Of a stretch of DNA of 64,000 bases, positions 41,497 through 49,620 are shown one piece after another (within the stretch, counting starts at the first letter, position 1; each line of letters begins with the position of its first letter). A program made the position numbers and the translations under genes. Below the pieces are notes generated by a model. It did no database searches. It saw nothing but the letters and a program-made list of their open reading frames with translations, and was not told the DNA's origin. This DNA comes from Endobacter medicaginis (GTDB taxonomy: Bacteria; Pseudomonadota; Alphaproteobacteria; Acetobacterales; Acetobacteraceae), in assembly GCF_014192375.1 (NCBI RefSeq), contig NZ_JACHXV010000002.1, positions 329,015-393,014 on the forward strand. Reading direction: 5' to 3'.

Positions 41497-42255
41497 TTAG
41501 CGCAGCGAGCGGAACAGCGCACCTGCCAAGCCACCGATCGCGGCATCCTCCGCCCCGCCCTCGCGCACCTCGCCGACCAGATAGGGCGCGATCGCGTGGG
41601 CGAGGTTGGGCATGGTCATCGTCTGCAGCCAGATCCGGCCCGGGCCGGTCAGACGGGCGAGAAAGAAGCCGTCCCCGCCGAACAGCTTGTTGCGGATGCC
41701 GGGCAACATGGTGATGTCGAAATTCACGCTCGATTCAAACATGCCGACATGGCCGGGATGCACGTCGATCACCTCGCCCGGTGCAAGATCGTGCACCACC
41801 ACTTCGCCGCCGAGCTCGACCCAGAACCGCCCCTGCCCGGAGACATGCTGGAGCCGGAACCCGTCGCCACCGAAGATCCCCGCGCCGAGCGAGCGCTGGA
41901 ACCCCACCGCCAGGCTAACCCCCGCCTCCGCACACAGAAACCCGTGCCGGTGGATGAGATAGGAGCGTCCGCCGCCCACCTCGTGGCTGTCGATCGTGCC
42001 CGGCACCTTGGCCGCGAAGGCCACCGAACCGGGCCCGCCCTCGGCGGTATATTCGGTCATGAACAGCCCGCCACCGGCGAGCGCGCGCCCCAGAGCGCCG
42101 AACAGGCCGGACGATCCGGCTGCATTGGTGGTGGTGTGCAGCAGCACATTGGGCGTCTTCCACGCCAGCTCGCCGGTCTCGGAGACCAGTTTTTCATACG
42201 CATCGAGCCCGATCACCAGAACGGGCATGGTGGTGCCGATGATCTTGTGCTGCAT
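41497..42255 (-). CDS. AIM24/TIGR00266 family protein
   Basis: The 252-residue protein is made of repeated beta-hairpin units rich in Gly (SSGLFGALGRALAGGGLFMT, AGIFGGDGFRLQHVSGQG, NKLFGGDGFFLARLTGPG). This is the duplicated TIGR00266/AIM24 double-psi-like beta fold. The family is widespread, and no biochemical role is established for the bacterial members. No signal peptide or membrane helix is evident. It lies directly upstream of pyrC and divergent from an AraC-type regulator gene across 110 bp. Confidence 0.85.
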   Translation of the reverse strand: MQHKIIGTTMPVLVIGLDAYEKLVSETGELAWKTPNVLLHTTTNAAGSSGLFGALGRALAGGGLFMTEYTAEGGPGSVAFAAKVPGTIDSHEVGGGRSYLIHRHGFLCAEAGVSLAVGFQRSLGAGIFGGDGFRLQHVSGQGRFWVELGGEVVVHDLAPGEVIDVHPGHVGMFESSVNFDITMLPGIRNKLFGGDGFFLARLTGPGRIWLQTMTMPNLAHAIAPYLVGEVREGGAEDAAIGGLAGALFRSLR

Positions 42256-42365
42256 GATCTGGACGCTCCCGAAACGGTGCCGGCACTACAGCACCGCCTG
42301 CGGGCAGCGAAAAGAGCAGGATCGGTCAGGACAGAGCTCCCCTCCCCCATCGACATTCGGACGCG

Positions 42366-43235
42366 ATGAACGACCCTACCGCCCTGACCATCGCGACCAT
42401 GCTCGCCTGGATTAACGACCACCGCGACGAACCGCTCACCCTCGAGCGCATCGCCGCGCGGGCGGGATACTCGCCCTTCCATTTCGCCCGGCTGTTCGCT
42501 GCCGCGACCGGCACGGGGGTCATCGCTCATCTCCGTCATCGCCGGCTCGTCGCGGCAGCACGGCGGCTGCGCGACCAGCCCGGCACCAGCCTGGTCGGTC
42601 TCGCTCTCGACAGCGGCTTCGATTCGCAGGAGGCCTTCACCCGCGCCTTCCGTCGCACCTTCGGACTGACCCCCGGCCGGTTTCGCACCGGCCATGACCT
42701 CGAACTCCTGGAGGCCAACATGCCCGCATCGCATTTCCACCCGCCGCAGATCACCCTGCTGCCGGAGCTTGTCCGGCTCGGAACACTCACCCTCGCCGGC
42801 TTGTCGCAGCACTTCGACGAGGACAGCCGGGCAGAGATCCCGCTGCTGTGGTCGCGGCTGCTGACATGCCTGCCACTGCCGGGACAGGTTCCCGGCCGCG
42901 CCTCGTATGGGGTGATCTCGTCCGCAAGACGCGGCGAAGGGGAATTCGACTATCTCGCCGGCGTGGAGATCGACGCCGGGACCACGACACTCCCCGACAG
43001 CCTTACACGGATTTGCCTCGCACCAGCCTGCTATGCGGTGTTTCGCATCGGACTGACCGGCGGACCGATGCACCCACAGATCAGGTACGCGATGCTGCGG
43101 ATCTGGGGCACACGGCTCACAGAAGCAGAACTGACGCCGACAGGAGAGCCGGACTTCCTTCGCAATGACGGTGTCCGGCCGCCGATCGAGCCCGGTGCCG
43201 CGCTCGCCTGCCACATCCCCGTCTCAACCGGCTGA
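42366..43235 (+). CDS. AraC-family regulator with GyrI-like ligand domain
   Basis: The 289-residue transcription factor carries the DNA-binding part at its N terminus. Two helix-turn-helices lie at ~18-110 (LTLERIAARAGYSPFHFARL and DSGFDSQEAFTRAFRRTFGL). The C-terminal ~150 residues look like a GyrI/Rob-type effector-binding domain (YGVISSARRGEGEFDYLAGV, CYAVFRIGLTGGP). Proteins of this layout (Rob, SoxS-GyrI types) respond to small hydrophobic or cationic compounds. Its likely targets include itself and the divergent AIM24-pyrC unit, but that is inference. Its 3' end overlaps the convergent asparagine synthase gene by 12 bp. Confidence 0.88.
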   Translation: MNDPTALTIATMLAWINDHRDEPLTLERIAARAGYSPFHFARLFAAATGTGVIAHLRHRRLVAAARRLRDQPGTSLVGLALDSGFDSQEAFTRAFRRTFGLTPGRFRTGHDLELLEANMPASHFHPPQITLLPELVRLGTLTLAGLSQHFDEDSRAEIPLLWSRLLTCLPLPGQVPGRASYGVISSARRGEGEFDYLAGVEIDAGTTTLPDSLTRICLAPACYAVFRIGLTGGPMHPQIRYAMLRIWGTRLTEAELTPTGEPDFLRNDGVRPPIEPGAALACHIPVSTG

Positions 43236-44999
43236 ACCCAGCACCTCGAATACGTCGCCGTCGACCGGCACCGCGCGCACATGCGCGCGGTGCCACAGCG
43301 CATAGAACAGCAGCGTCCAGGCGGCATGGCGCGCCCGCGACGATGCCGCATCGACGAACAGCGCGCGCACACGGTCGGGATGGGCGATGGCGGCGATTGC
43401 CTCGTCTGATGCGACCAGCGTGCCGAGCCGCGCGCCCTCGGCCGCGATCCAATTGCCGATCGGCACGGTGAACCCCTGTTTCGGCGCGAAGGGACGCGCC
43501 GCCGGGGCATGCTGCTCCACCCAGCGGCGCAACAGGTACTTGCCGCGACCGTCACGCACCTTCAGCACGTCCGGCAGGCGGAACGCAGCCGCCGCCACCT
43601 GCGGGTCGATCAGCGGCGTGCGGCCCTCGACGCCGTGCGCCATCAGGCAGCGGTCCAGCTTGATCAGCAGGTCGTGCGGCAGCCAGTCGGCGACGTCGGC
43701 GGCCTGGGCCGCGGCGAGGCGCGAGCGGCCCGGTGCGGCGACCAGGGCTGCGGCCTCGAACCCGGCCCGCCAGCCCGACGGCACCTCGCGCAGCAACCCG
43801 CCGAGTCCGTCGAACGTGCCGTGCCGGCGCATCGCCCGACGCCCCCGCCACCAGGGACGCATCGCATGGCGGTAGCGGCCGTAGCCGGCGAACAGCTCGT
43901 CGCCGCCCTCGCCGCACAGCACCGCCTTGACCGAACGCCGCGCCTGCCGCGCCAGCAGCCAGGACGGGATGATCGCGTAATCGGCGACCGGATCGTCCAT
44001 CGCGGCGACGATGCGCGGCAGGTGACGCCACACCTCGCTCGCGCCGATGCGCAGCACCTCGTGATCTGCACCGACGCTGTGCGCCATGGCGCGGGCCGTC
44101 TCGCTCTCGTCGGCAGCACCGGGGACATCGAACGCGGCGGTGAAGGCGCGTACCGGCGCACCACCTCGCCGCGCCATCGCCGCCAGCACCGCGGCACTGT
44201 CGATGCCGCCGGAGAGGAACATCCCGTAAGGCACCTCGCTGCGACAGTGCAGATCCACACTCTCGTCGAGCGCGCGATCGAGGCGCGCGAGGGCGGCCGG
44301 CTCGTCGATCACCTCGGGCGGACCCTCGGGCAGGGCGGGCAGGCGCTCGCGCGACAGCACCCGGCCGCCGGCGATGCGCAGCGTCTCGCCGGGCAGCACG
44401 CGCCTTATGTCGGGGAAGATCGTGTCGGCACCGGTGGTGAACTGGAGTTGCAGCAGTTCACGCAGCCGCTCGGGACGCACGCCGCGTCCGGCGAGGCCGG
44501 CGGCGAGCAATGCCTGCGGCTCGGAGGCGAAGGCGAGGCCATCCGGGCGCTCGACGAAGTAGAGCGGCTTGATGCCGAACGGGTCGCGCGACAGGACCAG
44601 CGTGTCGGCACCGCGCTCGTGGATGGCAATGGCGTACATGCCACGCAGCGCCCGCGCATAGGCGGCCCCTTCGCGCAGCCACAGATGCAGCGGCGGCTCA
44701 CAGTCGCTGCCCGTCGCAAAGCGCACTTCCGGCATCGCGGCACGCAGGGCGAGATCGTTGTAGATCTCGCCATTGGCGACGATCGCCGCAGGGCCGGCGA
44801 AGATCGGCTGCTGGCCGCCAGCGAGGTCAATGAACGCGAGCCTCGTATGCACCAGCCCGACCCGGCCGAACTGCACGTGGCCCTGCCCGTCCGGGCCGCG
44901 ATGGGCGAGGGCAGCGGCGAGGCGCGACAGCGTTTCCGGATTGGCGAGGTGACCGGGGACGGTATCGGCACGTTCGGCGACCCCCGCGATGCCGCACAT
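43224..44999 (-). CDS. asnB: Asparagine synthase (glutamine-hydrolysing)
   Basis: The 591-residue product starts MCGIAGVAE, so Cys2 is the class II glutaminase nucleophile. It has RGPDGQGHVQFG, the glutamine-site ANGEIYND and the PP-loop SGGIDSAAVLAAM in the ATP-dependent synthetase half. Position after a GT9 and a GT4 gene suggests that it amidates a sugar- or peptide-linked carboxylate in surface polysaccharide synthesis, rather than serving asparagine supply; that is inference. Its ATG shares one base with the GT4 stop. The longer upstream frame lies inside the GT4 gene and is not coding. Confidence 0.92.
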   Translation of the reverse strand: MCGIAGVAERADTVPGHLANPETLSRLAAALAHRGPDGQGHVQFGRVGLVHTRLAFIDLAGGQQPIFAGPAAIVANGEIYNDLALRAAMPEVRFATGSDCEPPLHLWLREGAAYARALRGMYAIAIHERGADTLVLSRDPFGIKPLYFVERPDGLAFASEPQALLAAGLAGRGVRPERLRELLQLQFTTGADTIFPDIRRVLPGETLRIAGGRVLSRERLPALPEGPPEVIDEPAALARLDRALDESVDLHCRSEVPYGMFLSGGIDSAAVLAAMARRGGAPVRAFTAAFDVPGAADESETARAMAHSVGADHEVLRIGASEVWRHLPRIVAAMDDPVADYAIIPSWLLARQARRSVKAVLCGEGGDELFAGYGRYRHAMRPWWRGRRAMRRHGTFDGLGGLLREVPSGWRAGFEAAALVAAPGRSRLAAAQAADVADWLPHDLLIKLDRCLMAHGVEGRTPLIDPQVAAAAFRLPDVLKVRDGRGKYLLRRWVEQHAPAARPFAPKQGFTVPIGNWIAAEGARLGTLVASDEAIAAIAHPDRVRALFVDAASSRARHAAWTLLFYALWHRAHVRAVPVDGDVFEVLGSAG

Positions 45000-46039
45000 C
45001 AGCCGCGCCCCGTCATCGCGGTTAGCCGCTCGCGCCAGCGTTCCAGCACCACCGATTCGCTGAACGCCGCCTCGTAGGTCGCCCGTCCAGCGCGCGCGAG
45101 ACCCGCCGCGAACGGACGGTCGTCGAGCACGCGGGCGAGCGCGGCGCCCAGCGTAGCATCGTCCTCGCGCGGCACCAGCAGGCCGTTGCGCTCCGGCACG
45201 ATCAGTTCGCACGGCCCGTCCGCGTCACAGGCCACCACCGGGCGATCGGCCGAGAAGCCCTCGATCACCACATTGCCGAGCGGCTCATGGCGAGACGGGC
45301 AGCACAGCACGTCGCTCGCGGCCAGCAGGGCCGCGCCGTCGGTCCGCCAGCCGAGCAGGAACACCCGATCGGCCACCCCTACCGCGCGGATCAGCGCCTC
45401 GAGGGCGTCGCGCTCCGGCCCCTCGCCGGCGATCAGCAGGCTCGCTCCGGGCACGCGCGCGATGGCGCGGATCAGCACGTCGAATGCCTTGTTACGGTGC
45501 AGCCGGCCCAGGGCAAGCACCACCCGGCCGGGGCTGACGCCCGCCGGCAGTGCTGCGGGCAGGGCACCGCGCAGGTCGTCGGCGAAATTCGGCACGTAAT
45601 GTGTGGTGGCAGGATCGCGCCCCTGTTCCACCATCCAGTGCACCAGGCCGCGCGTGTTGCCGATCAGGTGGCGGCAATGACGGTAGTTCTCCAGATCATA
45701 GAAGCCGCCGAGCCGGCCCGCGCTCACCCAGTCGCCCTGCGGCAGTCGGCTGGCCGCACGGTTCATCCAGGCGATAGCGATATCTGGGGCGAAATGGCGC
45801 AGCGTGCGGCGCAGGGCGGGGCGGGTACGCCAGTCCAGCGCACCGCCGAAGCGCAGGCCGACCGGCTCGACCCCCGACGCGCGCAGCCGGCCGATGCGGC
45901 CCGGCTCGGCGCGGATGACCGGCAGCACGCGCAACCCGGGCTGACGCGACTGTGCGCGTACCAGCCGCTCGTAGAACAGTTCCGCACCGCCCCGGGGCGC
46001 GCCGGCCATGACATGCGCGACCCGCAAGGGGGGTGTCAC
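44999..46039 (-). CDS. Glycosyltransferase family 4
   Basis: GT-B fold glycosyltransferase of 346 residues. The N-terminal half has VAHVMAGAPRGGAELFYERL. The C-terminal half has the GT4 donor-binding pattern VVLALGRLHRNKAFDVLIRA and the GEGPERDAL and CCPSRHEPLGNVVIEGFSAD segments, with the conserved E-x7-E arrangement. Donor and acceptor sugars are unknown. The start is GTG at 46039, overlapping the GT9 stop by 4 nt (GTGA). With the flanking GT9 and asnB genes it looks like a lipopolysaccharide or exopolysaccharide assembly unit. Confidence 0.88.
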   Translation of the reverse strand: MTPPLRVAHVMAGAPRGGAELFYERLVRAQSRQPGLRVLPVIRAEPGRIGRLRASGVEPVGLRFGGALDWRTRPALRRTLRHFAPDIAIAWMNRAASRLPQGDWVSAGRLGGFYDLENYRHCRHLIGNTRGLVHWMVEQGRDPATTHYVPNFADDLRGALPAALPAGVSPGRVVLALGRLHRNKAFDVLIRAIARVPGASLLIAGEGPERDALEALIRAVGVADRVFLLGWRTDGAALLAASDVLCCPSRHEPLGNVVIEGFSADRPVVACDADGPCELIVPERNGLLVPREDDATLGAALARVLDDRPFAAGLARAGRATYEAAFSESVVLERWRERLTAMTGRG

Positions 46040-46953
46040 GCCGCTGCCTGCACGCGCCCCGGTTGCAGCAGACGAAGGGCTCCGTCCAGCACCGTCTCGA
46101 CGGCGAGCTGGTCGATCGGCGCATGTCCCTCCGGGCCGGGCGCAACGCAGGCCAGGGTCTGCGGGCCGGTCGGACCGTATTCGCTCACCCGGCTGGGTCC
46201 GAACAGGCCGAGAGTCGGTGCTCCGGCCGCACCCGCGACATGCATCAGGCCGGAATCATTGCCGACGAACAGCGCGCAGCGGCGCAGCGCCGCGGCAACC
46301 TGGGGGATTTCGAGGCCGGCCAGCACGATCGGCGCGTGCGAGTCCAGCGCGGCGACCAGCGGCGCCGCCATCCGCGATTCCGCCTCGCCGGGACCAGCGA
46401 ACACCACCGGCACCGCGTTCGGATGGCGCGAGGCGATCGCCTCGAACAGGGCGGCGTACTGCGCCGCGGGCCAGATCTTGCCGCTCCAGTTGGCCGTGGG
46501 GCCAAGCCCGACATAGAGCGGGCCGGAGGGCAGCAGCGCGCGGGCGCGCGCTTCATCGGACTCGTCGGTCCAGATTACCGGCATCGGCGGCTCGGCAAGC
46601 CCGAGCACGCCGGCAAGATGGGCGAGCCGGTGTCCCGGCCGGCGGCCACCGCGCATGATGCGCCGGCGCCGGGCGGGCAGCATCAGGGTGACGGCGGAAC
46701 CGCGCAGATCGACGGCGAGGTCCCACGGCCGCAGGCAGGTGGCCCACAGACCCGCCCAGTGCAGGTCGAAGCGGCGCTTCTCGATCACCAGCGTGTCGTC
46801 ACGGTTCGGCAGCCGTGCGAACACGCCCTCGGCGACCGGACCACAGGCGATGGTGAAGCGGGCGTCAGGATGGCGCTGGCGGAGATGCTCGACGAGGCCT
46901 GTCGACAGGACGGCGTCACCGAGCCGCGTCGCGGTGATGAACAGGATGCGCAT
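46036..46953 (-). CDS. Glycosyltransferase family 9 (heptosyltransferase-like)
   Basis: The 305-residue product begins MRILFITATRLGDAVLSTGL, the ADP-heptose:LPS heptosyltransferase N-terminal pattern. It continues with LAVDLRGSAVTL, LGPTANWSGKIWPAAQY and the donor-site region LFVGNDSGLMHVAGAAGAPT. Heptose transfer to LPS core is the family role, but a related sugar is possible in this lineage. It is the first gene of the coupled GT9-GT4-asnB operon and is divergent from ygfZ across 145 bp. An open frame extends upstream past the ATG, but homology starts here. Confidence 0.88.
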   Translation of the reverse strand: MRILFITATRLGDAVLSTGLVEHLRQRHPDARFTIACGPVAEGVFARLPNRDDTLVIEKRRFDLHWAGLWATCLRPWDLAVDLRGSAVTLMLPARRRRIMRGGRRPGHRLAHLAGVLGLAEPPMPVIWTDESDEARARALLPSGPLYVGLGPTANWSGKIWPAAQYAALFEAIASRHPNAVPVVFAGPGEAESRMAAPLVAALDSHAPIVLAGLEIPQVAAALRRCALFVGNDSGLMHVAGAAGAPTLGLFGPSRVSEYGPTGPQTLACVAPGPEGHAPIDQLAVETVLDGALRLLQPGRVQAAA

Positions 46954-47098
46954 GCGCGAGCCGATAGCATGCCGGACCACGCACCCCCAAGCGGCATGAG
47001 CGACGCTCAGGGCCGCCCGGCATGGGGGCGGCCATGCATGGCTGGCGTGGCAGGAGCGGTGCTTGTCGCGGCGATGGGCTGCGCCCACAGTCAGGATC

Positions 47099-47941
47099 AT
47101 GGAAAAGACCGCCCTTCTACCTGATCGCGCCGTGATCTCCGTCACCGGAGCCGACCGGGTGTCGTTCCTGCAGGGGCTGGTGTCGAACGACGTCACCCTC
47201 GCCGCTCCCGGGCGCGCGGTATGGGCGGCACTGCTGAGCCCGCAGGGCAAGTGGCGGGCGGATTTCTTCATCCTCGACGCGGGAGACCGGCTGCTGCTCG
47301 ATGTCGAGCGCGGCCAGGCAGACGAGCTGATCGCCGCGCTGACCCGCTTCAGGCTGCGGGCGAAGGTCGAACTGGCGATCGCACCGCTCCGTGTGCTCGC
47401 GGCCTGGGATGTCGGCGACGGCACGCCCGCCTCGGCCGGCCCGGAGGCGATCGCCGCGCCCGATCCGCGCCTGCCGGAGGCCGGCTGGCGCATCCTGGTA
47501 CCCGACGGCACCGGACCCGGCCCGGACGCGGTGGACGACATCGACTGGGACCGTCACCGGCTGCTGCTCGGCCTGCCGGACGGCTCTCGCGATCTCGAGC
47601 GCGACCGTACAGTGCTGCTGGAAGCCGGTTTCGACGAGCTCAACGGGATCAGCTGGACCAAGGGCTGCTATATGGGACAGGAACTCACCGCCCGCACCCG
47701 CTATCGCGGCCTGGTCAAGCGGCGGCTGGTGCCGGTGGCGTTCGAGGGCGCCGCCCCCGCCCCGGCGACGCCGATCCTGCATGAGGGGATCGAGGTCGGC
47801 TCGGTGCGCTCCTCGCGCGACGGGCTCGGCCTCGCCCTGCTGCGCATCACCGACCTTCATGCGCCACTCTATGTCGACGACCACCACCGGGTCTGCGTGC
47901 ATCTGCCCGACTGGATGCGGCTGCCGGAGGCGTCGTCATGA
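47099..47941 (+). CDS. ygfZ: Folate-dependent Fe-S assembly protein YgfZ/IBA57-like
   Basis: The 280-residue protein is of the aminomethyltransferase fold, with the diagnostic motif KGCYMGQE at 188-195 (the tRNA-modifying/Fe-S protein YgfZ signature). It opens with [20 protein letters not shown]. The family helps maturation or repair of certain [4Fe-4S] enzymes using tetrahydrofolate. The ATG at 47099 is used; the frame extends slightly upstream without homology. The 3' end overlaps hisI by 4 nt. Confidence 0.92.
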   Translation: MEKTALLPDRAVISVTGADRVSFLQGLVSNDVTLAAPGRAVWAALLSPQGKWRADFFILDAGDRLLLDVERGQADELIAALTRFRLRAKVELAIAPLRVLAAWDVGDGTPASAGPEAIAAPDPRLPEAGWRILVPDGTGPGPDAVDDIDWDRHRLLLGLPDGSRDLERDRTVLLEAGFDELNGISWTKGCYMGQELTARTRYRGLVKRRLVPVAFEGAAPAPATPILHEGIEVGSVRSSRDGLGLALLRITDLHAPLYVDDHHRVCVHLPDWMRLPEASS

Positions 47942-48360
47942 GCGCCGGCTGGGTGGCTCCCGGCGCGGAGGCGATCGAGGCGATCGTCGCCGCGGCCCGC
48001 TTCGATGCGACCGGGCTGATCGCGGCGATCGCCCAGGCCGCGGATGGCGAACGCGAGGTGCTGATGCTGGCCTGGATGAACGAGGCCGCGCTGCGCGAGA
48101 CGCTGGCAACCGGGCGAGTCTGCTACTACAGCCGCAGCCGGCAGGCACTGTGGCGCAAGGGCGAGACCTCGGGACAGAGGCAGCAGCTCCGCAGCCTGCG
48201 TCTCGACTGTGACGGCGACGCGGTGCTGATGGCGGTCGAACAGACCGGGGTCGCCTGCCATACCGGGCGGGTGAGCTGTTTCTATCGCGAGGCCGGTTCG
48301 ACCGGGTTGCTGGACGCGACCGCGCCGCTGGTCTCGCCCGAGACGCTCTACGGACGATGA
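47938..48360 (+). CDS. hisI: Phosphoribosyl-AMP cyclohydrolase
   Basis: Third step of histidine biosynthesis, hydrolytic ring opening of PR-AMP. The 140-residue product has [20 protein letters not shown], the aromatic stretch [20 protein letters not shown] and the metal-binding LDCDGDAV plus the [13 protein letters not shown] cysteine/histidine site. It is monofunctional, as no HisE domain follows. Both flanks overlap by 4 nt (ATGA), with ygfZ upstream and lpxB downstream, so it is expressed with them rather than with other his genes. Confidence 0.95.
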   Translation: MSAGWVAPGAEAIEAIVAAARFDATGLIAAIAQAADGEREVLMLAWMNEAALRETLATGRVCYYSRSRQALWRKGETSGQRQQLRSLRLDCDGDAVLMAVEQTGVACHTGRVSCFYREAGSTGLLDATAPLVSPETLYGR

Positions 48361-49499
48361 GTGCCGCCCCGCTGGTGTGGCTGCTCGCCGGCGAGGCGAG
48401 CGGCGACGTGATCGGCGCGCGGCTGATGGCCTCGCTGCGCGCGCTGCGTCCCGAGCTGCGCTTCGCCGGGGTCGGCGGGCCGCGGATGCAGGCGGAGGGG
48501 CTCGAAAGCCTGTTCGAGATGCGCGAGCTGTCGGTGATGGGGCTGGTGGAGATCCTGCCGCGCGTGCGGCGTCTGTCGCGACTGATGGCGGCAGCCGAAG
48601 CCGATATCGCCGCGCGCCGCCCCGATCTGGTGGTGACCATCGACAGCCCCGGTTTCGCGTTGCGACTGCTCGCACGACTGCGCGGCGTGACCCGCATCCA
48701 TTATGTCGCGCCCCAGGTCTGGGCGTGGCGCGAGCATCGGGTGAAGCATTATCCGGGGCGCTGGGAGCGGCTGCTGTGCCTGTTGCCGTTCGAGCCGGCG
48801 TTCTTCGCGCGGCATGGCATCGAGGCGCGGTTCGTCGGCCATCCGGTGCTGCAATCGGGCGCCGACCGGGGTGACGGCGCGCGCTTCCGCGCCCGGCACG
48901 ACATCGCGCCGGATGCGCCGGTGCTGATCCTGATGCCCGGCAGCCGTCGCAGCGAGGTGCCGCGCCTGCTGCCGGTGTTCGGCCGTACGCTCGCGCTGCT
49001 CAAGGCACGCTTTCCCGATCTGGTGGCCGTGGTGCCGGTGGCACAGGCGGTAGCCGACACGGTGGAGCGGGCGGCACGCGACTGGCCGGTCACCTGCGTG
49101 ATCGCCACCGATCTCGCCGACAAGCACGACGCCTATGCGGCAGCTGGCGCGGCACTGACCAAATCCGGCACCTCGACGCTCGAGCTCGCCCTGGCCGGCG
49201 TGCCGATGGCGGTGACCTACCGCGTCAATCCGCTCACCGCGGCAATCGCGCGGCGGCTGATCCGTGTGCCGCATGTGGCGATGATCAATCTGCTCGCCGC
49301 CCGCGCTCTGGTGCCTGAACTGCTGCAGGGCGACTGCCGGGCGGACCGGCTGGCCATGGCGGTGACGACGTTGCTGACCGACGCCGAAACCGCCGGAGCG
49401 CAACGCGCTGGGTTTCGCGCCGCGATAAGCGGTCTCGCCCCTCCCGGCGGCACTCCCTCCGATCTCGCGGCCCGCGAGGTGGCGGCGCTGCTGCCCTGA
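48357..49499 (+). CDS. lpxB: Lipid-A-disaccharide synthase
   Basis: Peripheral inner-membrane glycosyltransferase (GT19) that joins UDP-diacylglucosamine and lipid X. The 380-residue product has [20 protein letters not shown] at the N terminus, [26 protein letters not shown] and [19 protein letters not shown]. Later come [17 protein letters not shown] and the C-terminal [17 protein letters not shown]. It couples to hisI by ATGA. A 121-bp gap with an inverted repeat precedes the TonB receptor gene downstream. Confidence 0.96.
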   Translation: MSAAPLVWLLAGEASGDVIGARLMASLRALRPELRFAGVGGPRMQAEGLESLFEMRELSVMGLVEILPRVRRLSRLMAAAEADIAARRPDLVVTIDSPGFALRLLARLRGVTRIHYVAPQVWAWREHRVKHYPGRWERLLCLLPFEPAFFARHGIEARFVGHPVLQSGADRGDGARFRARHDIAPDAPVLILMPGSRRSEVPRLLPVFGRTLALLKARFPDLVAVVPVAQAVADTVERAARDWPVTCVIATDLADKHDAYAAAGAALTKSGTSTLELALAGVPMAVTYRVNPLTAAIARRLIRVPHVAMINLLAARALVPELLQGDCRADRLAMAVTTLLTDAETAGAQRAGFRAAISGLAPPGGTPSDLAAREVAALLP

Positions 49500-49582
49500 G
49501 GAACGCCCGAGTATGGCGTAACCAATCGTGAGTTTGTTGCGGGCACAATCGGCTCTCTGCTAACGAATCGATCTGCATGTCG

Positions 49583-49603
49583 GCTATGCGACGAACGCAT
49601 AGC
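49583..49603 (+). promoter_or_regulatory. Inverted repeat in the leader of the third TonB receptor gene
   Basis: GCTATGCG, 5-nt spacer ACGAA, CGCATAGC: perfect 8-bp arms ending 4 nt before the AGGAG ribosome site (49608-49612) of the gene starting at 49621. It could be a repressor operator or an RNA hairpin close enough to affect ribosome access. Confidence 0.5.
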
Positions 49604-49620
49604 TTGCGAGGAGATCGCTG

